Assembly (NCBI RefSeq): GCF_006385595.1
Contig: NZ_CP041046.1
Span: 1,178,001 to 1,242,000, forward strand
Reading direction: 5' to 3'
Length of the DNA: 64,000 bases
Source of the DNA: Luteibacter pinisoli
Lineage (GTDB): Bacteria; Pseudomonadota; Gammaproteobacteria; Xanthomonadales; Rhodanobacteraceae
The notes beneath the pieces were generated by a model. It saw nothing but the letters and a program-made list of their open reading frames with translations, was not told where the DNA came from and searched no databases. Position numbers and translations under genes: made by a program. The stretch's first letter is position 1. Every line of letters begins with the position of its first letter. Shown piece by piece: positions 27,171 to 35,791 of this stretch.

Positions 27171-28795
27171 CACATCGGTGTCATCGTTGTCGTCGGTATC
27201 CGAATACATACGTCCACTCCCTTCCCAGGTGTACTGCAAATATCAAAGCTGCCCCCCAGCAGCTTCGCCCGTTCATGCATACTGGTGATGCCAATGCCCA
27301 TGCGCGCGGATGCGCAGGGCGCCATGTCGAAGCCCTTGCCGTCGTCGAGGATGCGCAGCGTGGCGATGCCGTCGTCCACCGAGGCGTGCAGGGTGATGTC
27401 GCGGGCATCGGCATGGCGCACGGCGTTGGCGAGGGCCTCCTGCGCGACGCGGTAGAAACACAGCGCGATCTCCGGGGACAGGGTATCGATCGCCTCATCC
27501 GCCAACAGGTGCACGGTGGGCCATGCGTGGCCCTGCGGATGCCGGCAGAGTTTTTCCAGCGCACCGCGCAGGCCGGCATGCTGCAGGCAGCTGGGATGCA
27601 GCTGGTGCGATAGCTGGCGCACGTCGTCGCACAGGGCGACGACCCGATCCTGCACGCCGGTGACGTCGGCGCGGTATTCGGGCGCGAGGCGCTTGCGCAG
27701 GGTCGAAAGATCGATGCATGCGGCGGCGAGGCGCTGGTTGATGTCGTCATGGAGGTCGCGGGCCAGCCGGGCGCGTTCCTGCTCCTGCGTGGCGATCAGG
27801 CGCCCGGCCAATTCGTGCAGTTCACGGTGCGCGGCCACCAGCGAGCGGCGGCTGGCGAAGCGTTGTTCGACCACCACCGCGACGGCGAGGGCGGAGATCG
27901 CCGCAAGGAGGGTCCATACCTGCAGGGCCAGCGTCGTGCGCTCGGCCGACGCCAGGGTGAAGGGGCCGTGGCCATGCGAGGTCATGTGCGCGGCGATGAC
28001 GGCGACGGTGAACATCGTCAACGAACTGCCCGGCATCTGCGCCCCGAGGATGGCCGCGATCACGATGGGCGTGGGCGCGAGGCAAAGCAGGGGCCGGTAC
28101 TCGACGCGGTCGCCAAACGCGTACCAGAGGATGGTGAGGATCACGAGGGCCAGGACGAGGAGGATGGCGAAGCCGGTGTCCAGGCCGCCGCTGCTGCGCA
28201 AGGCGGACTCGCGGGCGCGCAGGCTGCACCACGCAGGCACATACAGCGCATAACCGAGCGCGTGCGCCGTGGTCAGGTTGGCCCATCCCGACAGCAGGCT
28301 CTCGTGCAGGCTGGTGAAGTGGCTGAGCCAAAGCGTGAGGGTGACAGACACGACAGGTAATGCGATGACGGCTAGTAGGGTGAACACCACCAGCATGTGG
28401 AAGTCCTGCAGCGCCGGCATGCGACGCGGCATCCGCCGCATGCACCACGCCGCGGCGGGAATCAGCGCCATGCTCGGAATGGCGACGAGGGCGACTTCAC
28501 TGAGTGGGAGCCCGAAGGCGCTGATGGTCGCGACCACTCCGGCGTAGGCACAGGCGACGAGTGCGGGCCAGAGTGCACGTGACGTCGCCAGTAGCGCGCC
28601 CAGCAACACGGCGCCGGGGAACCAGACGACATGCGTGCCGTTCTGGTGATCCCACAGCAGCGTGGAGAGCAGCTGCGCAGCGACCACCCCGGCGCATGTC
28701 GCTGCGCACCAGGTTGCTGCCTGCCGCTGGTCGAATGCCCGATCCCTCATCAGGGTCGCTCCAGACACGCCCGGATGGCGCGCTTTCGTATGCAT
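27170..28795 (-). CDS. MASE1-domain sensor histidine kinase (HisKA_3 type)
   Basis: 541 residues. The N-terminal half holds about eight membrane helices of MASE1 type (VVWFPGAVLLGALLA, PALVACAYAGVV, ALGYALYVPAW), a sensor domain with unknown ligand. The transmitter has the NarX-like H-box RARLARDLHDDINQRLA near residue 345 and an ATPase domain (ALANAVRHADARDITLH, DDGKGFD, GIGITSMHERAKLLGGS). An ATG at 28750 is an alternative start. It is co-translated with the downstream LuxR-type regulator and divergent from the patatin gene. Confidence 0.92.
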   Translation of the reverse strand: MHTKARHPGVSGATLMRDRAFDQRQAATWCAATCAGVVAAQLLSTLLWDHQNGTHVVWFPGAVLLGALLATSRALWPALVACAYAGVVATISAFGLPLSEVALVAIPSMALIPAAAWCMRRMPRRMPALQDFHMLVVFTLLAVIALPVVSVTLTLWLSHFTSLHESLLSGWANLTTAHALGYALYVPAWCSLRARESALRSSGGLDTGFAILLVLALVILTILWYAFGDRVEYRPLLCLAPTPIVIAAILGAQMPGSSLTMFTVAVIAAHMTSHGHGPFTLASAERTTLALQVWTLLAAISALAVAVVVEQRFASRRSLVAAHRELHELAGRLIATQEQERARLARDLHDDINQRLAAACIDLSTLRKRLAPEYRADVTGVQDRVVALCDDVRQLSHQLHPSCLQHAGLRGALEKLCRHPQGHAWPTVHLLADEAIDTLSPEIALCFYRVAQEALANAVRHADARDITLHASVDDGIATLRILDDGKGFDMAPCASARMGIGITSMHERAKLLGGSFDICSTPGKGVDVCIRIPTTTMTPM

Positions 28796-28834
28796 CGTGC
28801 GGTGCCGCCGACCCCCGCGGCGACAGACTCGATA

Positions 28835-28849
28835 CTACGGGGACCGTAG
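28835..28849. promoter_or_regulatory. CTACGG-GGA-CCGTAG palindrome upstream of the MASE1 kinase gene
   Basis: A perfect inverted repeat (CTACGG, 3-nt spacer, CCGTAG) in the gap between the divergent kinase and patatin genes. It carries the same GTAG/CTAC half-sites as the motifs elsewhere in this region, but without the T-rich core. Confidence 0.4.
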
Positions 28850-28881
28850 CTGTTCGGAAAGGGCAAATACCGCTCTAACTC

Positions 28882-28915
28882 GCAGTTTTATCTAAGTAAA
28901 TATGCGTAGTTTTGC
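28882..28915 (+). promoter_or_regulatory. Tandem GTAGTTTTAC-like motifs upstream of the patatin gene
   Basis: GCAGTTTTAT (28882-28891) and GTAGTTTTGC (28906-28915), 108 and 84 nt before the start codon at 28990. Both match eight or nine of the ten bases seen at 31225. Confidence 0.45.
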
Positions 28916-28989
28916 TGGCCTGTTCTTCGCTGCCGCTCCCACCCCGCACAGCGGAGACTGCCGGGAACACCGGTATCGAGGCCACGCGC

Positions 28990-31221
28990 ATGCGCAAGAG
29001 CTGGATAGCTGCCGCGGCGCTTTGCGCCTTCACGCCCGTGATGGCGCATGCGGCCCCCACGCAACCCTCGCCGTGCATCGGCCTGGTACTGGGTGGCGGC
29101 GGCGCGCGTGGCGCGGCCCATATCGGCGTACTCCAGGTACTGGAGCGCGAGCACATCCCCATCTGCAAGGTGGGCGGCACCAGCATGGGCTCGATCGTCG
29201 GCGGCCTCTACGCCGCGGGGTACTCGGCGGACGAGATGGAACACGTGATCGGCGCACTGGACTGGAAGGATCTGTTCTCCGACGACCCCGATCGCGCCGA
29301 AGAGCCCATGCACCGCAAGGACGCGGACTACCGCTACCTGCTGAACTTCGAGGTGGGCTACAAGAACGGGCACATCGTGACGCCAGCGGGCGTGGTGCAG
29401 GGCCAGAAGCTGTTGCTGCTGCTCCGCCGTCTGCTCATCTCCACGTGGGACGTCCATGACTTCAACGACCTGAACATCCCGTTCCGCGCCGTGGCCACCG
29501 ATATCGTCGTCGGCAAGCCGGTGGTGTTCGCCAGCGGCGATCTTCCCCTGGCCATCCGTTCGAGCATGTCCGTGCCGGGGGCGTTCGCGCCCACCAACGT
29601 GGACGGCAAGCTGCTGGTGGATGGTGGCCTGATGGACAACGTGCCCATCGACGTCGTGCGGGCCATGGGCACGGACCGGCTGATCGTGGTTGACGTGGGC
29701 TCACCGCTGGCCGAAGAGTCGCAGCTCAGCAACCCCGTGGCCCTGCTCAACCAGATGGTCAGCGCGCTGATGGCGGAGAAGACCGATCGCCAGCTCAAGG
29801 ACCTCGCCGACGACGACATCCTGATCCGGCCCGCGCTGGGCACACTCGGGGCAGGGGAGTTCAATCGCGCGCCCGAAGCCATCGCCATCGGCCGCGCGGC
29901 GGCCGAAGCGGCCCTGCCGAGGCTGCGCGCACTCACCGCGTCGCCCCAGGTCTGGCAGGCCTGGCAGGCCAACCATCGCCAGCGCGAGTTCGATCCCAAG
30001 CTGATCGCGTTCGTCGACGTCGATTCGAAGAAAACCTTCGCCGCGAAGTTCGCCGAAAAGCAGATGCAGCCGGAGATCGGCAAACCGTACAACGCCAAGG
30101 ACGTCGAGGCGCGCATCGGCACCATCTACGGGCAGGGCGGCTACCAGCAGGTGGATTATCACCTTGAGGAGCGCGACGGTGAGCGCGGTATCCGCCTCAC
30201 GCCGGTGGACAAGAGCTGGGGTCCGATCTACGGCAAGATGGGCTTCCAGCTGGATGACGACTTCAACGGGCGTAGCGAGTACCTGATCTCCGCCGAGCTT
30301 ACCGCGACCAACCTCAACCAGAGCGGTGGCGAGTGGCGCAATACCTTCTGGAGCGGCCGCATTGGCGGCGTGCGCTCGGAGTTCTTCCAACCCTTCGGCC
30401 AGGGTTCCACCGTTTACGTGCAACCGACGCTGACGGCGCGTAACGAAGACGTCCCCGTGTTCGACGGCAAGGGTGACAAGCAGCTGGCCGAATACCGAAT
30501 CCGCCGCCTGGGTGGTGGTATCGAGCTCGGCTGGACACCGGCCCCGTACTGGCGCATTTCCACGTCGATAGCGCGTGGACGCGACGATGGCGACCTGCGT
30601 GTCGGCACGCCCTCTGCTTACCCCAATGGCATTTCGGACTATGCCTCGCTGGGTCTCGGGCTGGACTGGGATAGCCTGGATAACGCGCAATTCCCGACGC
30701 GGGGTGCGCACATGAACCTCGATTACTCCAGCTACCGGACCTTCCTCGGCGGCAAGGTCAGCGGGGATGTCGTGCGGCTGGTGGCCGACTGGGTGCCTGA
30801 CTGGGGGCTCAGTACCGGGCGCTATCACCTGTTGCTTGGCGTGCGTGCGGCGAGCTCGCTGGACAACACCAATTTCTTCGAATCGCAGAGCTTCATCGGC
30901 GGCTTCCTCAATCTCTCCGGCTACGGAGAGCGCTCGCTGTACGGCACGCAATCGGCGCTGGGCCGCGCGGTGCTGTACCGGCGCACAGGTAACCTCGATG
31001 CCATCTTCTCCACGCCCATCTTCATCGGCATGAGCCTGGAGGCGGGCAATACCTGGCGGGACAAGAGCGACGTGCGCCTGGATTCGCTGATCTACGCGGG
31101 AAGCATCTTCGCCGGCGTGCAGTCACCACTCGGCCCCGTGTTCCTCGGTGTCGGCCATGCCGCGGGTGGGCACACCGCCGTGTATCTCACCTTCGGATCG
31201 CTGCTGCGTCCCGGGCTTTAG
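28990..31221 (+). CDS. Patatin-like phospholipase with outer-membrane barrel (type Vd / PlpD-like)
   Basis: 743 residues. After a signal peptide (SWIAAAALCAFTPVMAHA), the patatin domain has the oxyanion loop LGGGGARGAAHIGVL, the nucleophile motif GTSMGS and the catalytic Asp motif VDGGLMDN. A POTRA-like segment (near residues 360-400; DVEARIGTIYGQGGYQQVDY) links to a C-terminal barrel resembling BamA/surface antigen, ending YLTFGSLLRPGL. The lipase may be displayed at or released from the surface. GAGG precedes the ATG. Tandem GTAG motifs lie 84-108 nt upstream. Confidence 0.92.
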   Translation: MRKSWIAAAALCAFTPVMAHAAPTQPSPCIGLVLGGGGARGAAHIGVLQVLEREHIPICKVGGTSMGSIVGGLYAAGYSADEMEHVIGALDWKDLFSDDPDRAEEPMHRKDADYRYLLNFEVGYKNGHIVTPAGVVQGQKLLLLLRRLLISTWDVHDFNDLNIPFRAVATDIVVGKPVVFASGDLPLAIRSSMSVPGAFAPTNVDGKLLVDGGLMDNVPIDVVRAMGTDRLIVVDVGSPLAEESQLSNPVALLNQMVSALMAEKTDRQLKDLADDDILIRPALGTLGAGEFNRAPEAIAIGRAAAEAALPRLRALTASPQVWQAWQANHRQREFDPKLIAFVDVDSKKTFAAKFAEKQMQPEIGKPYNAKDVEARIGTIYGQGGYQQVDYHLEERDGERGIRLTPVDKSWGPIYGKMGFQLDDDFNGRSEYLISAELTATNLNQSGGEWRNTFWSGRIGGVRSEFFQPFGQGSTVYVQPTLTARNEDVPVFDGKGDKQLAEYRIRRLGGGIELGWTPAPYWRISTSIARGRDDGDLRVGTPSAYPNGISDYASLGLGLDWDSLDNAQFPTRGAHMNLDYSSYRTFLGGKVSGDVVRLVADWVPDWGLSTGRYHLLLGVRAASSLDNTNFFESQSFIGGFLNLSGYGERSLYGTQSALGRAVLYRRTGNLDAIFSTPIFIGMSLEAGNTWRDKSDVRLDSLIYAGSIFAGVQSPLGPVFLGVGHAAGGHTAVYLTFGSLLRPGL

Positions 31222-31224
31222 GCG

Positions 31225-31239
31225 GTAGTTTTACCTACG
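31225..31239 (+). promoter_or_regulatory. GTAGTTTTACCTACG motif (best example) upstream of the outer-membrane protein/regulator pair
   Basis: GTAG and CTAC half-sites flank TTTTAC, 94 nt before the ATG at 31319. TTCGCT follows 30 nt from the first base. It lies immediately after the patatin stop codon, so it separates two co-oriented transcription units. Confidence 0.6.
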
Positions 31240-31318
31240 TGGCTTGAGTGTAGTTTCGCTTAAACGCGGCGCCCGGTGCCTTCAGTGTAGGCAAGCCATC
31301 ACGAGAACGGACGCCGCC

Positions 31319-32260
31319 ATGAATCGTCGCATTGCGTTCGCCCTGTTGTGCGCCTGCCTTCCCGCCACCAGCCTGGCGACCGAGGGGGCCTTGGGGCGAT
31401 CCATCACCGGTGCGCAGATCACGCCCTACGTCGGCATCATCCCGCCGGACCCCGGGCTGCACTTCTCGATCAGCTATATCAATTATTCCGGGAACATCGG
31501 TGCGAGCCGCGAGGTGCCGATCGGCGGCCTCGCCGCGGTCAACCTGCGCGCGAAGGTGGATCTGTACGCCGCCACGTTTGCCTATATCTGGGATACCGGC
31601 AAAGGCCGCTGGAATATCGCCAGCATGTTCACCATGCCGTACATCCGGCCTGCCGTCACCGCAGGACTCGTCATCGGCCAACGCCAGGGCCAGGTCAAGG
31701 ACAGCGCGTCCGGCCCGTTCGATCTGTACTTCGCACCGGTGATCGCCAGTTACCACGTCAGCGAAGTCGAGCACTGGTCGTTTGGCGTTTACGTGTACGC
31801 ACCGACGGCGCGCTATGACAAGGGGCGGCTCGCCAACCTCGGCATGAACACGTGGACGTTCACGCCGGGCGTGGGCTACACGCACCTGTTCGATCGTGGT
31901 TCGATCGAGCTGAGCGGCCTGGTCGGCGTGGACTTCTCGACGAAGAACAACGCCACGGATTACAGGAACGCCCCGGTGGCGCATCTGGACCTGCTGGCGA
32001 TGAAGCGCACGCCCAGCGGCTGGGGTTTCGGCGCGGTGTTCGGCTGGATCCAGCAGACCAGCGACGACAAGGGGCCGACCGCAGACCGTCTCAACGGTTT
32101 CAAGGGGCGCGCACTGGGCGCCGGCCCTGCCATCGACTACAAGAAGTCCTTCAGCAAGGACAGCAGCATCGACTTCACGCTTCGCTACGTGAAGGAGTTT
32201 GACGTGAAGAACCGGATCAAGGGCGAACCGCTGGTTCTCAACGTCTCGTTTGCGCTGTAG
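31319..32260 (+). CDS. Outer-membrane beta-barrel protein of the phenol-degradation MetA/SphA type
   Basis: 313 residues with a signal peptide (RIAFALLCACLPATSLA) and alternating amphipathic strands ending in LVLNVSFAL, a classic barrel terminus. It resembles PF13557-type proteins, which are often labelled as transporters of hydrophobic compounds. Substrate unknown. Its start is 94 nt downstream of a GTAGTTTTACCTACG motif, and it is followed after 8 nt by a response-regulator gene. Confidence 0.8.
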   Translation: MNRRIAFALLCACLPATSLATEGALGRSITGAQITPYVGIIPPDPGLHFSISYINYSGNIGASREVPIGGLAAVNLRAKVDLYAATFAYIWDTGKGRWNIASMFTMPYIRPAVTAGLVIGQRQGQVKDSASGPFDLYFAPVIASYHVSEVEHWSFGVYVYAPTARYDKGRLANLGMNTWTFTPGVGYTHLFDRGSIELSGLVGVDFSTKNNATDYRNAPVAHLDLLAMKRTPSGWGFGAVFGWIQQTSDDKGPTADRLNGFKGRALGAGPAIDYKKSFSKDSSIDFTLRYVKEFDVKNRIKGEPLVLNVSFAL

Positions 32261-32268
32261 CGCGCGTC

Positions 32269-32916
32269 ATGCAGGACGCTGCAGGCACGGTGATGCCGAT
32301 TGACGTGGTGGTGGCCGACCATCACCGAGTCGTCGCGGAAGGCGTGGGCGCGTTGCTCGCCCCAGCCGTACGCAGCGTGTCGCTGGTGCACTCGGCGGCC
32401 GCGCTGCTGGAACGGGTGGTGCCGGGCATGCTCGTGGTGGGCGACATCGACCTGCCGGACCTGCCCGGACTCGAGCCGCTCCGTCGGCTTGCCGCGCGTC
32501 GCGACGATACCCGTTTCATCGTGCTGTCCGGGCATGACGAGCCGCTGGTGGTCCAGGAGGCCATGCAGGCCGGTGCCTGGGCGTACGTACTGAAACACTC
32601 GCCACGCGGCGAACTGCTGGACGCCCTGCGTGATGTCACCGAAGGCCGTCGCTACGTGAGCCCCAGCCTGATGGCGGCACTGGTGAACGCGCCGGCGCCG
32701 GTGCACCGGCTGACCCGTCGCCAGCGCGAAGTGCTTGAGCGCATGGCACGTGGCCTGCGCGCCACCGATATCGCTGTCGAGCTCGGCATCTCGGTGCGCA
32801 CCGTGGAAAGCCACCGCCAGGCCCTGCTGGAACTGTTCCGCGTGCACAGCGGCGTCGCCCTGGTGCGCGAGGCCATGCGCATGGGCCTGATCCGCGATCA
32901 CGGTGGCCTGCCGTAG
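32269..32916 (+). CDS. NarL/FixJ (LuxR-type) response regulator without adjacent kinase
   Basis: 215 residues with a receiver (VADHHR; Asp59 in VVGDIDLPDLPG; FIVLSGHD; Lys in AYVLKHSPRGE) and an HTH domain (LTRRQREVLERMARGLRATD, LGISVRTVESHRQALL). It is the second gene of an operon driven from the motif at 31225 and ends inside the motif at 32913. It is therefore a good candidate for an autoregulated controller of the local regulon. The nearest kinase is the MASE1 protein at 27170. Confidence 0.9.
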   Translation: MQDAAGTVMPIDVVVADHHRVVAEGVGALLAPAVRSVSLVHSAAALLERVVPGMLVVGDIDLPDLPGLEPLRRLAARRDDTRFIVLSGHDEPLVVQEAMQAGAWAYVLKHSPRGELLDALRDVTEGRRYVSPSLMAALVNAPAPVHRLTRRQREVLERMARGLRATDIAVELGISVRTVESHRQALLELFRVHSGVALVREAMRMGLIRDHGGLP

Positions 32917-32926
32917 AACTACGTAC
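32913..32926 (+). promoter_or_regulatory. GTAGAACTACGTAC motif upstream of the lipoprotein/glycine-zipper pair
   Basis: GTAGAACTAC with the final C shared with a second half-site CGTAC, 96 nt before the ATG at 33009. It overlaps the stop codon of the upstream response regulator. TTCGCT follows 30 nt from the first base. Confidence 0.5.
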
Positions 32927-33008
32927 CGACAGCCGGTAGCTCTTCGCTGTCCCCGGTATGCCGGTGTGCCCACAGTTTCCACTGACTTCGTCGAAGGAGC
33001 GTGCCGCC

Positions 33009-33590
33009 ATGAAGCTTCGTCCCACCGTCATCGCACTCGTCGCCCTTGCCGGTTGCTCCACCGTCAGCATCACGAGCGAATGGAAGGATCCCGCATGGCG
33101 CGGGCCGCCGGCGTCCTCGGTGCTGGTGGTGGGCGTGGCCCGCAGCGACACCACGCGACGGCTGTTCGAAGACACCTTCGTTGGGCAGTTAAAGGCTGCC
33201 GGCATTCGCGCCGCGGCCAGTTACGACAGCATCCCGCCCGGGGAAGGTGGCTCGGCGAAGCTGGGTGACCTGGTGAAATCCACCGGCAGCCAGGCCGTGC
33301 TGGTGACGCGCGTGCAGCGCGTCGAGGACCGGATCAACGTGTCGCCTGGCCCCGGGGGCCCGTATGGCGGCGGCTTCTATGGCTGGTACGGCGGTGCCTG
33401 GGCATCCACGCCCGAGGTGACCCAGACCACCCTGGTGACGCTGGAGACCAGCGTGTGGGATGCGCGTGCGGACAAGCTGGTCTGGACGGTGAACACCCGC
33501 GGCGTGGCGACCACCGATATTCCCAAGGCCACCGAGACGCTCGCGAACACCCTGATCCCGAAACTCAAAGCCGACGGCGTACTGCGCTGA
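33009..33590 (+). CDS. DUF4136-like lipoprotein
   Basis: 193 residues. A short lipoprotein signal ends at the lipobox Cys (ALVALAGCS). The body contains SITSEWKDPAW, an ASSVLVVGVARSD strand, a Gly/Tyr-rich loop (GGPYGGGFYGWYGG) and LVWTVNTRGVATTD, a pattern shared with small DUF4136-type envelope proteins. Function unknown. GAAGGAG precedes the ATG, and the next gene starts 13 nt after the stop. Confidence 0.75.
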   Translation: MKLRPTVIALVALAGCSTVSITSEWKDPAWRGPPASSVLVVGVARSDTTRRLFEDTFVGQLKAAGIRAAASYDSIPPGEGGSAKLGDLVKSTGSQAVLVTRVQRVEDRINVSPGPGGPYGGGFYGWYGGAWASTPEVTQTTLVTLETSVWDARADKLVWTVNTRGVATTDIPKATETLANTLIPKLKADGVLR

Positions 33591-33603
33591 GCGAGGACAT
33601 CCC

Positions 33604-34071
33604 ATGAATCCGATTCGCATGGCCGTGCTCGGCCTTCTTATCAGCCTGCCGGGCGCGTCGTACGCCCAGCAGCCGGTGGCTTACCCGGCCAAGGGGCAGA
33701 GCACCGAGACGCAGGCGTCCGACGCGGCGTACTGCCGCAACTGGACGCAGTCGCAGACGGGCATCAGCCAGCAAATGGCGAACCAGCCGGCGGCCCAGCA
33801 GACCGGCCCTGCCGTCGGCGGGGGACAGCGCGTACGTGGCGCAGCGCGCGGCGCGGCGGCGGGTGCCGTCATTGGTGGCGTGGCCAACAACGACGCCGGG
33901 CATGGTGCTGGCGTGGGCGCCACGGCGGGTGTCGTCGCGGGTGGCATGCGGGCCCGGCAGGAGAAGCGGGCCAACAATGCCGCGGCGGTGAACCAGCAAC
34001 AGAACACGCTCGCCACGTTCAACCAGGCCTATGGCTCATGCATGACCGGCCGGGGATACACCATCCGCTAG
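33604..34071 (+). CDS. Glycine-zipper (YMGG-like) envelope protein
   Basis: 155 residues: signal peptide (MAVLGLLISLPGASYAQ), a Gln-rich stretch, then a glycine-zipper hairpin (RGAARGAAAGAVIGGVAN and GAGVGATAGVVAGGMRARQ) that may insert in or associate with membranes. It ends with a conserved-looking YGSCMTGRGYTIR containing one of only two Cys. It is co-transcribed with the lipoprotein gene upstream, and its last 4 nt overlap the convergent DUF202 gene. Confidence 0.8.
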   Translation: MNPIRMAVLGLLISLPGASYAQQPVAYPAKGQSTETQASDAAYCRNWTQSQTGISQQMANQPAAQQTGPAVGGGQRVRGAARGAAAGAVIGGVANNDAGHGAGVGATAGVVAGGMRARQEKRANNAAAVNQQQNTLATFNQAYGSCMTGRGYTIR

Positions 34072-34556
34072 TGGAGCGGGCCGATGTCGCTGACCACGCT
34101 GACTACGGCGAAAATGCCGATGCCCAGCAGGGCCAGTGACACCAGCAGGGTCAGCGACACGGGGTAGGGCGAGGCCCCGTGGATGAGGCCTTCGCGGGTC
34201 ATGGCGTCGCGTTCCAGCCGCAGGGTATGCATGTAGTACAGGTGATAGCTGATGCCCAGGAGGAGCATCACCACGCCCAGCCCGACCATGGCCAGGCCGA
34301 AATGCCGTGCGGCGCCGCTGCCCTCGGCGATGACCTTATTGGCGCGCAGCCGCTCGAAAAATTGCGCGATGGTGAAGCCGAAGCTGATCAACGATACCGA
34401 CGTACGCATGATCGACATCAGCGTGCGGTCCGTGCTCATGCGCGTGCGCTGGAAGGACATGCCCGTGCGGCGCGCCGAGAGCTCCACCGCGGGGTCTGGC
34501 GAGGGTCCCATCAGTGCGGCGTTGACGTACTGGTACCTGTCGTCGTTCGAGGGCAT
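34068..34556 (-). CDS. DUF202 (YidH-family) inner-membrane protein
   Basis: 162 residues from the ATG at 34556, which has GGAGA upstream. The DUF202 signature is clear: TRMSTDRTLMSIMRTSVSLI followed by SFGFTIAQFF. Three membrane helices follow (near 40-60, 85-108 and 135-158). Function unknown. It is divergent from the HAD phosphatase, and one GTAGATTTACCTAC motif lies between them, 97 nt from this start and 93 nt from the other. Confidence 0.88.
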   Translation of the reverse strand: MPSNDDRYQYVNAALMGPSPDPAVELSARRTGMSFQRTRMSTDRTLMSIMRTSVSLISFGFTIAQFFERLRANKVIAEGSGAARHFGLAMVGLGVVMLLLGISYHLYYMHTLRLERDAMTREGLIHGASPYPVSLTLLVSLALLGIGIFAVVSVVSDIGPLH

Positions 34557-34639
34557 GCGGTTCTCCACGGTGCGGGTGCCGTCACAGTGTCGGCGGCGCC
34601 GGGGTCGCGGCACAGCGCAAATGCTGTTGGGTGTGCTGG

Positions 34640-34653
34640 GTAGATTTACCTAC
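34640..34653. promoter_or_regulatory. GTAGATTTACCTAC motif between divergent DUF202 and HAD genes
   Basis: GTAG and CTAC flank ATTTAC. It is placed almost symmetrically, 93 nt before the plus-strand start (34733) and 97 nt before the minus-strand start (34556), so one palindromic site could serve both directions. Confidence 0.55.
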
Positions 34654-34732
34654 AGGGCAATGGGCCGTACTACGCTTGGGTGGGTTCGTCTCACTACCGA
34701 TGATCTAAGCCTGCATGTACTGAGGCGACGCC

Positions 34733-35761
34733 ATGCTTAGCTATCGGTGGGAACTCCGGCATACCGTGGCATCCGTGGTGCTGTTCCTGGTGCTGGCCAC
34801 ATCGGGGCGGGCGCATTTCACCGCCGACAGCGACCCGTTGCCTTCGTGGAACGAGGGAGCGGCCCGCTCGGCCGTCATCAGCTTCGTCACGGATGCCGTG
34901 AAGGAGGGCGGTAGCGGTTACATCGCACCCGAGGATCGCGTCGCCGTGTTTGACATGGACGGCACGCTGGCGACGGAGAAGCCGTTTCCCGGTGCGGTCC
35001 TGCCGATCATCGCGGATGTGAAGACGGCGGTGGGCAAACACCCGGAGCTCGCGAACGAGCCCGGTATCGCCGCCCTGCTCAAGGGCGATATCGCTGCCGT
35101 CGAAGCCACCGGTGAGGCTGGCATCGCGCAGATTGCCGCGGCGGCGATCGACGGCCGTAGCGTCGACGAGGTCACTTCGGGCTATGTAAAGGAAGTCCGG
35201 ACGCTGAAAAGCCCGCGCTACGGCGTGCCCTATACACAGCTGGCCTACCGGCCCATGCGTGAGTTGCTGGGCTACCTGGAGGCGAATGGCTTCCAGACCT
35301 GGATTTGCAGCGGCTCGCCGATCGCCTACACGCGCGCGTTGTCGAAAGAGGTGTTCGGTATCCCACCGGAGCGCGTCATCGGCACCAGCCTCGCCACCCG
35401 CGTGGAAGTGCGCGACGGCCGCGTCGTGCTGGCCTACACCGGCAAGGTGGACAAAGTGGTCGACCGCGACGGCAAACCCCCCGCGATCCACCTGGCCATT
35501 GGCCGCCGGCCCGTGTTCGTCGGCGGCAATGTCGGCGGCTTTGGCGACGTGGCGATGATGCGCTACGCCATGGACCGCGGCGGCCCCGCATTCGCGCTGT
35601 TGATCAACCACGACGATGCCGCCCGCGAGGCGGCCTATCCGGACAAGGGAGGCGATTCGCTCGCCGCCGCCTCGCGCTACCACTTCCGCGTCGTCAGCAT
35701 GCGCGACGACTGGAAGAACGTATTCGACCCAACGGTGACCGCGCGTCCGCCGTCCCCCTGA
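34733..35761 (+). CDS. Exported HAD-family phosphatase
   Basis: 342 residues. The N-terminal hydrophobic segment (ASVVLFLVLATSGRA) looks like a signal peptide. HAD motif I is DMDGTLA near residue 76, motif II is WICSGSP, motif III involves the later Lys, and motif IV is GGNVGGFGDVAMM. It resembles SerB-like phosphatases in the HAD superfamily. It is transcribed with the arylsulfatase 30 nt downstream, a pairing that suggests linked phosphate and sulfate release or a shared stress programme. Confidence 0.88.
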   Translation: MLSYRWELRHTVASVVLFLVLATSGRAHFTADSDPLPSWNEGAARSAVISFVTDAVKEGGSGYIAPEDRVAVFDMDGTLATEKPFPGAVLPIIADVKTAVGKHPELANEPGIAALLKGDIAAVEATGEAGIAQIAAAAIDGRSVDEVTSGYVKEVRTLKSPRYGVPYTQLAYRPMRELLGYLEANGFQTWICSGSPIAYTRALSKEVFGIPPERVIGTSLATRVEVRDGRVVLAYTGKVDKVVDRDGKPPAIHLAIGRRPVFVGGNVGGFGDVAMMRYAMDRGGPAFALLINHDDAAREAAYPDKGGDSLAAASRYHFRVVSMRDDWKNVFDPTVTARPPSP

Positions 35762-35791
35762 AGACGCCACCGACCCACGTCAGGAGCCATC

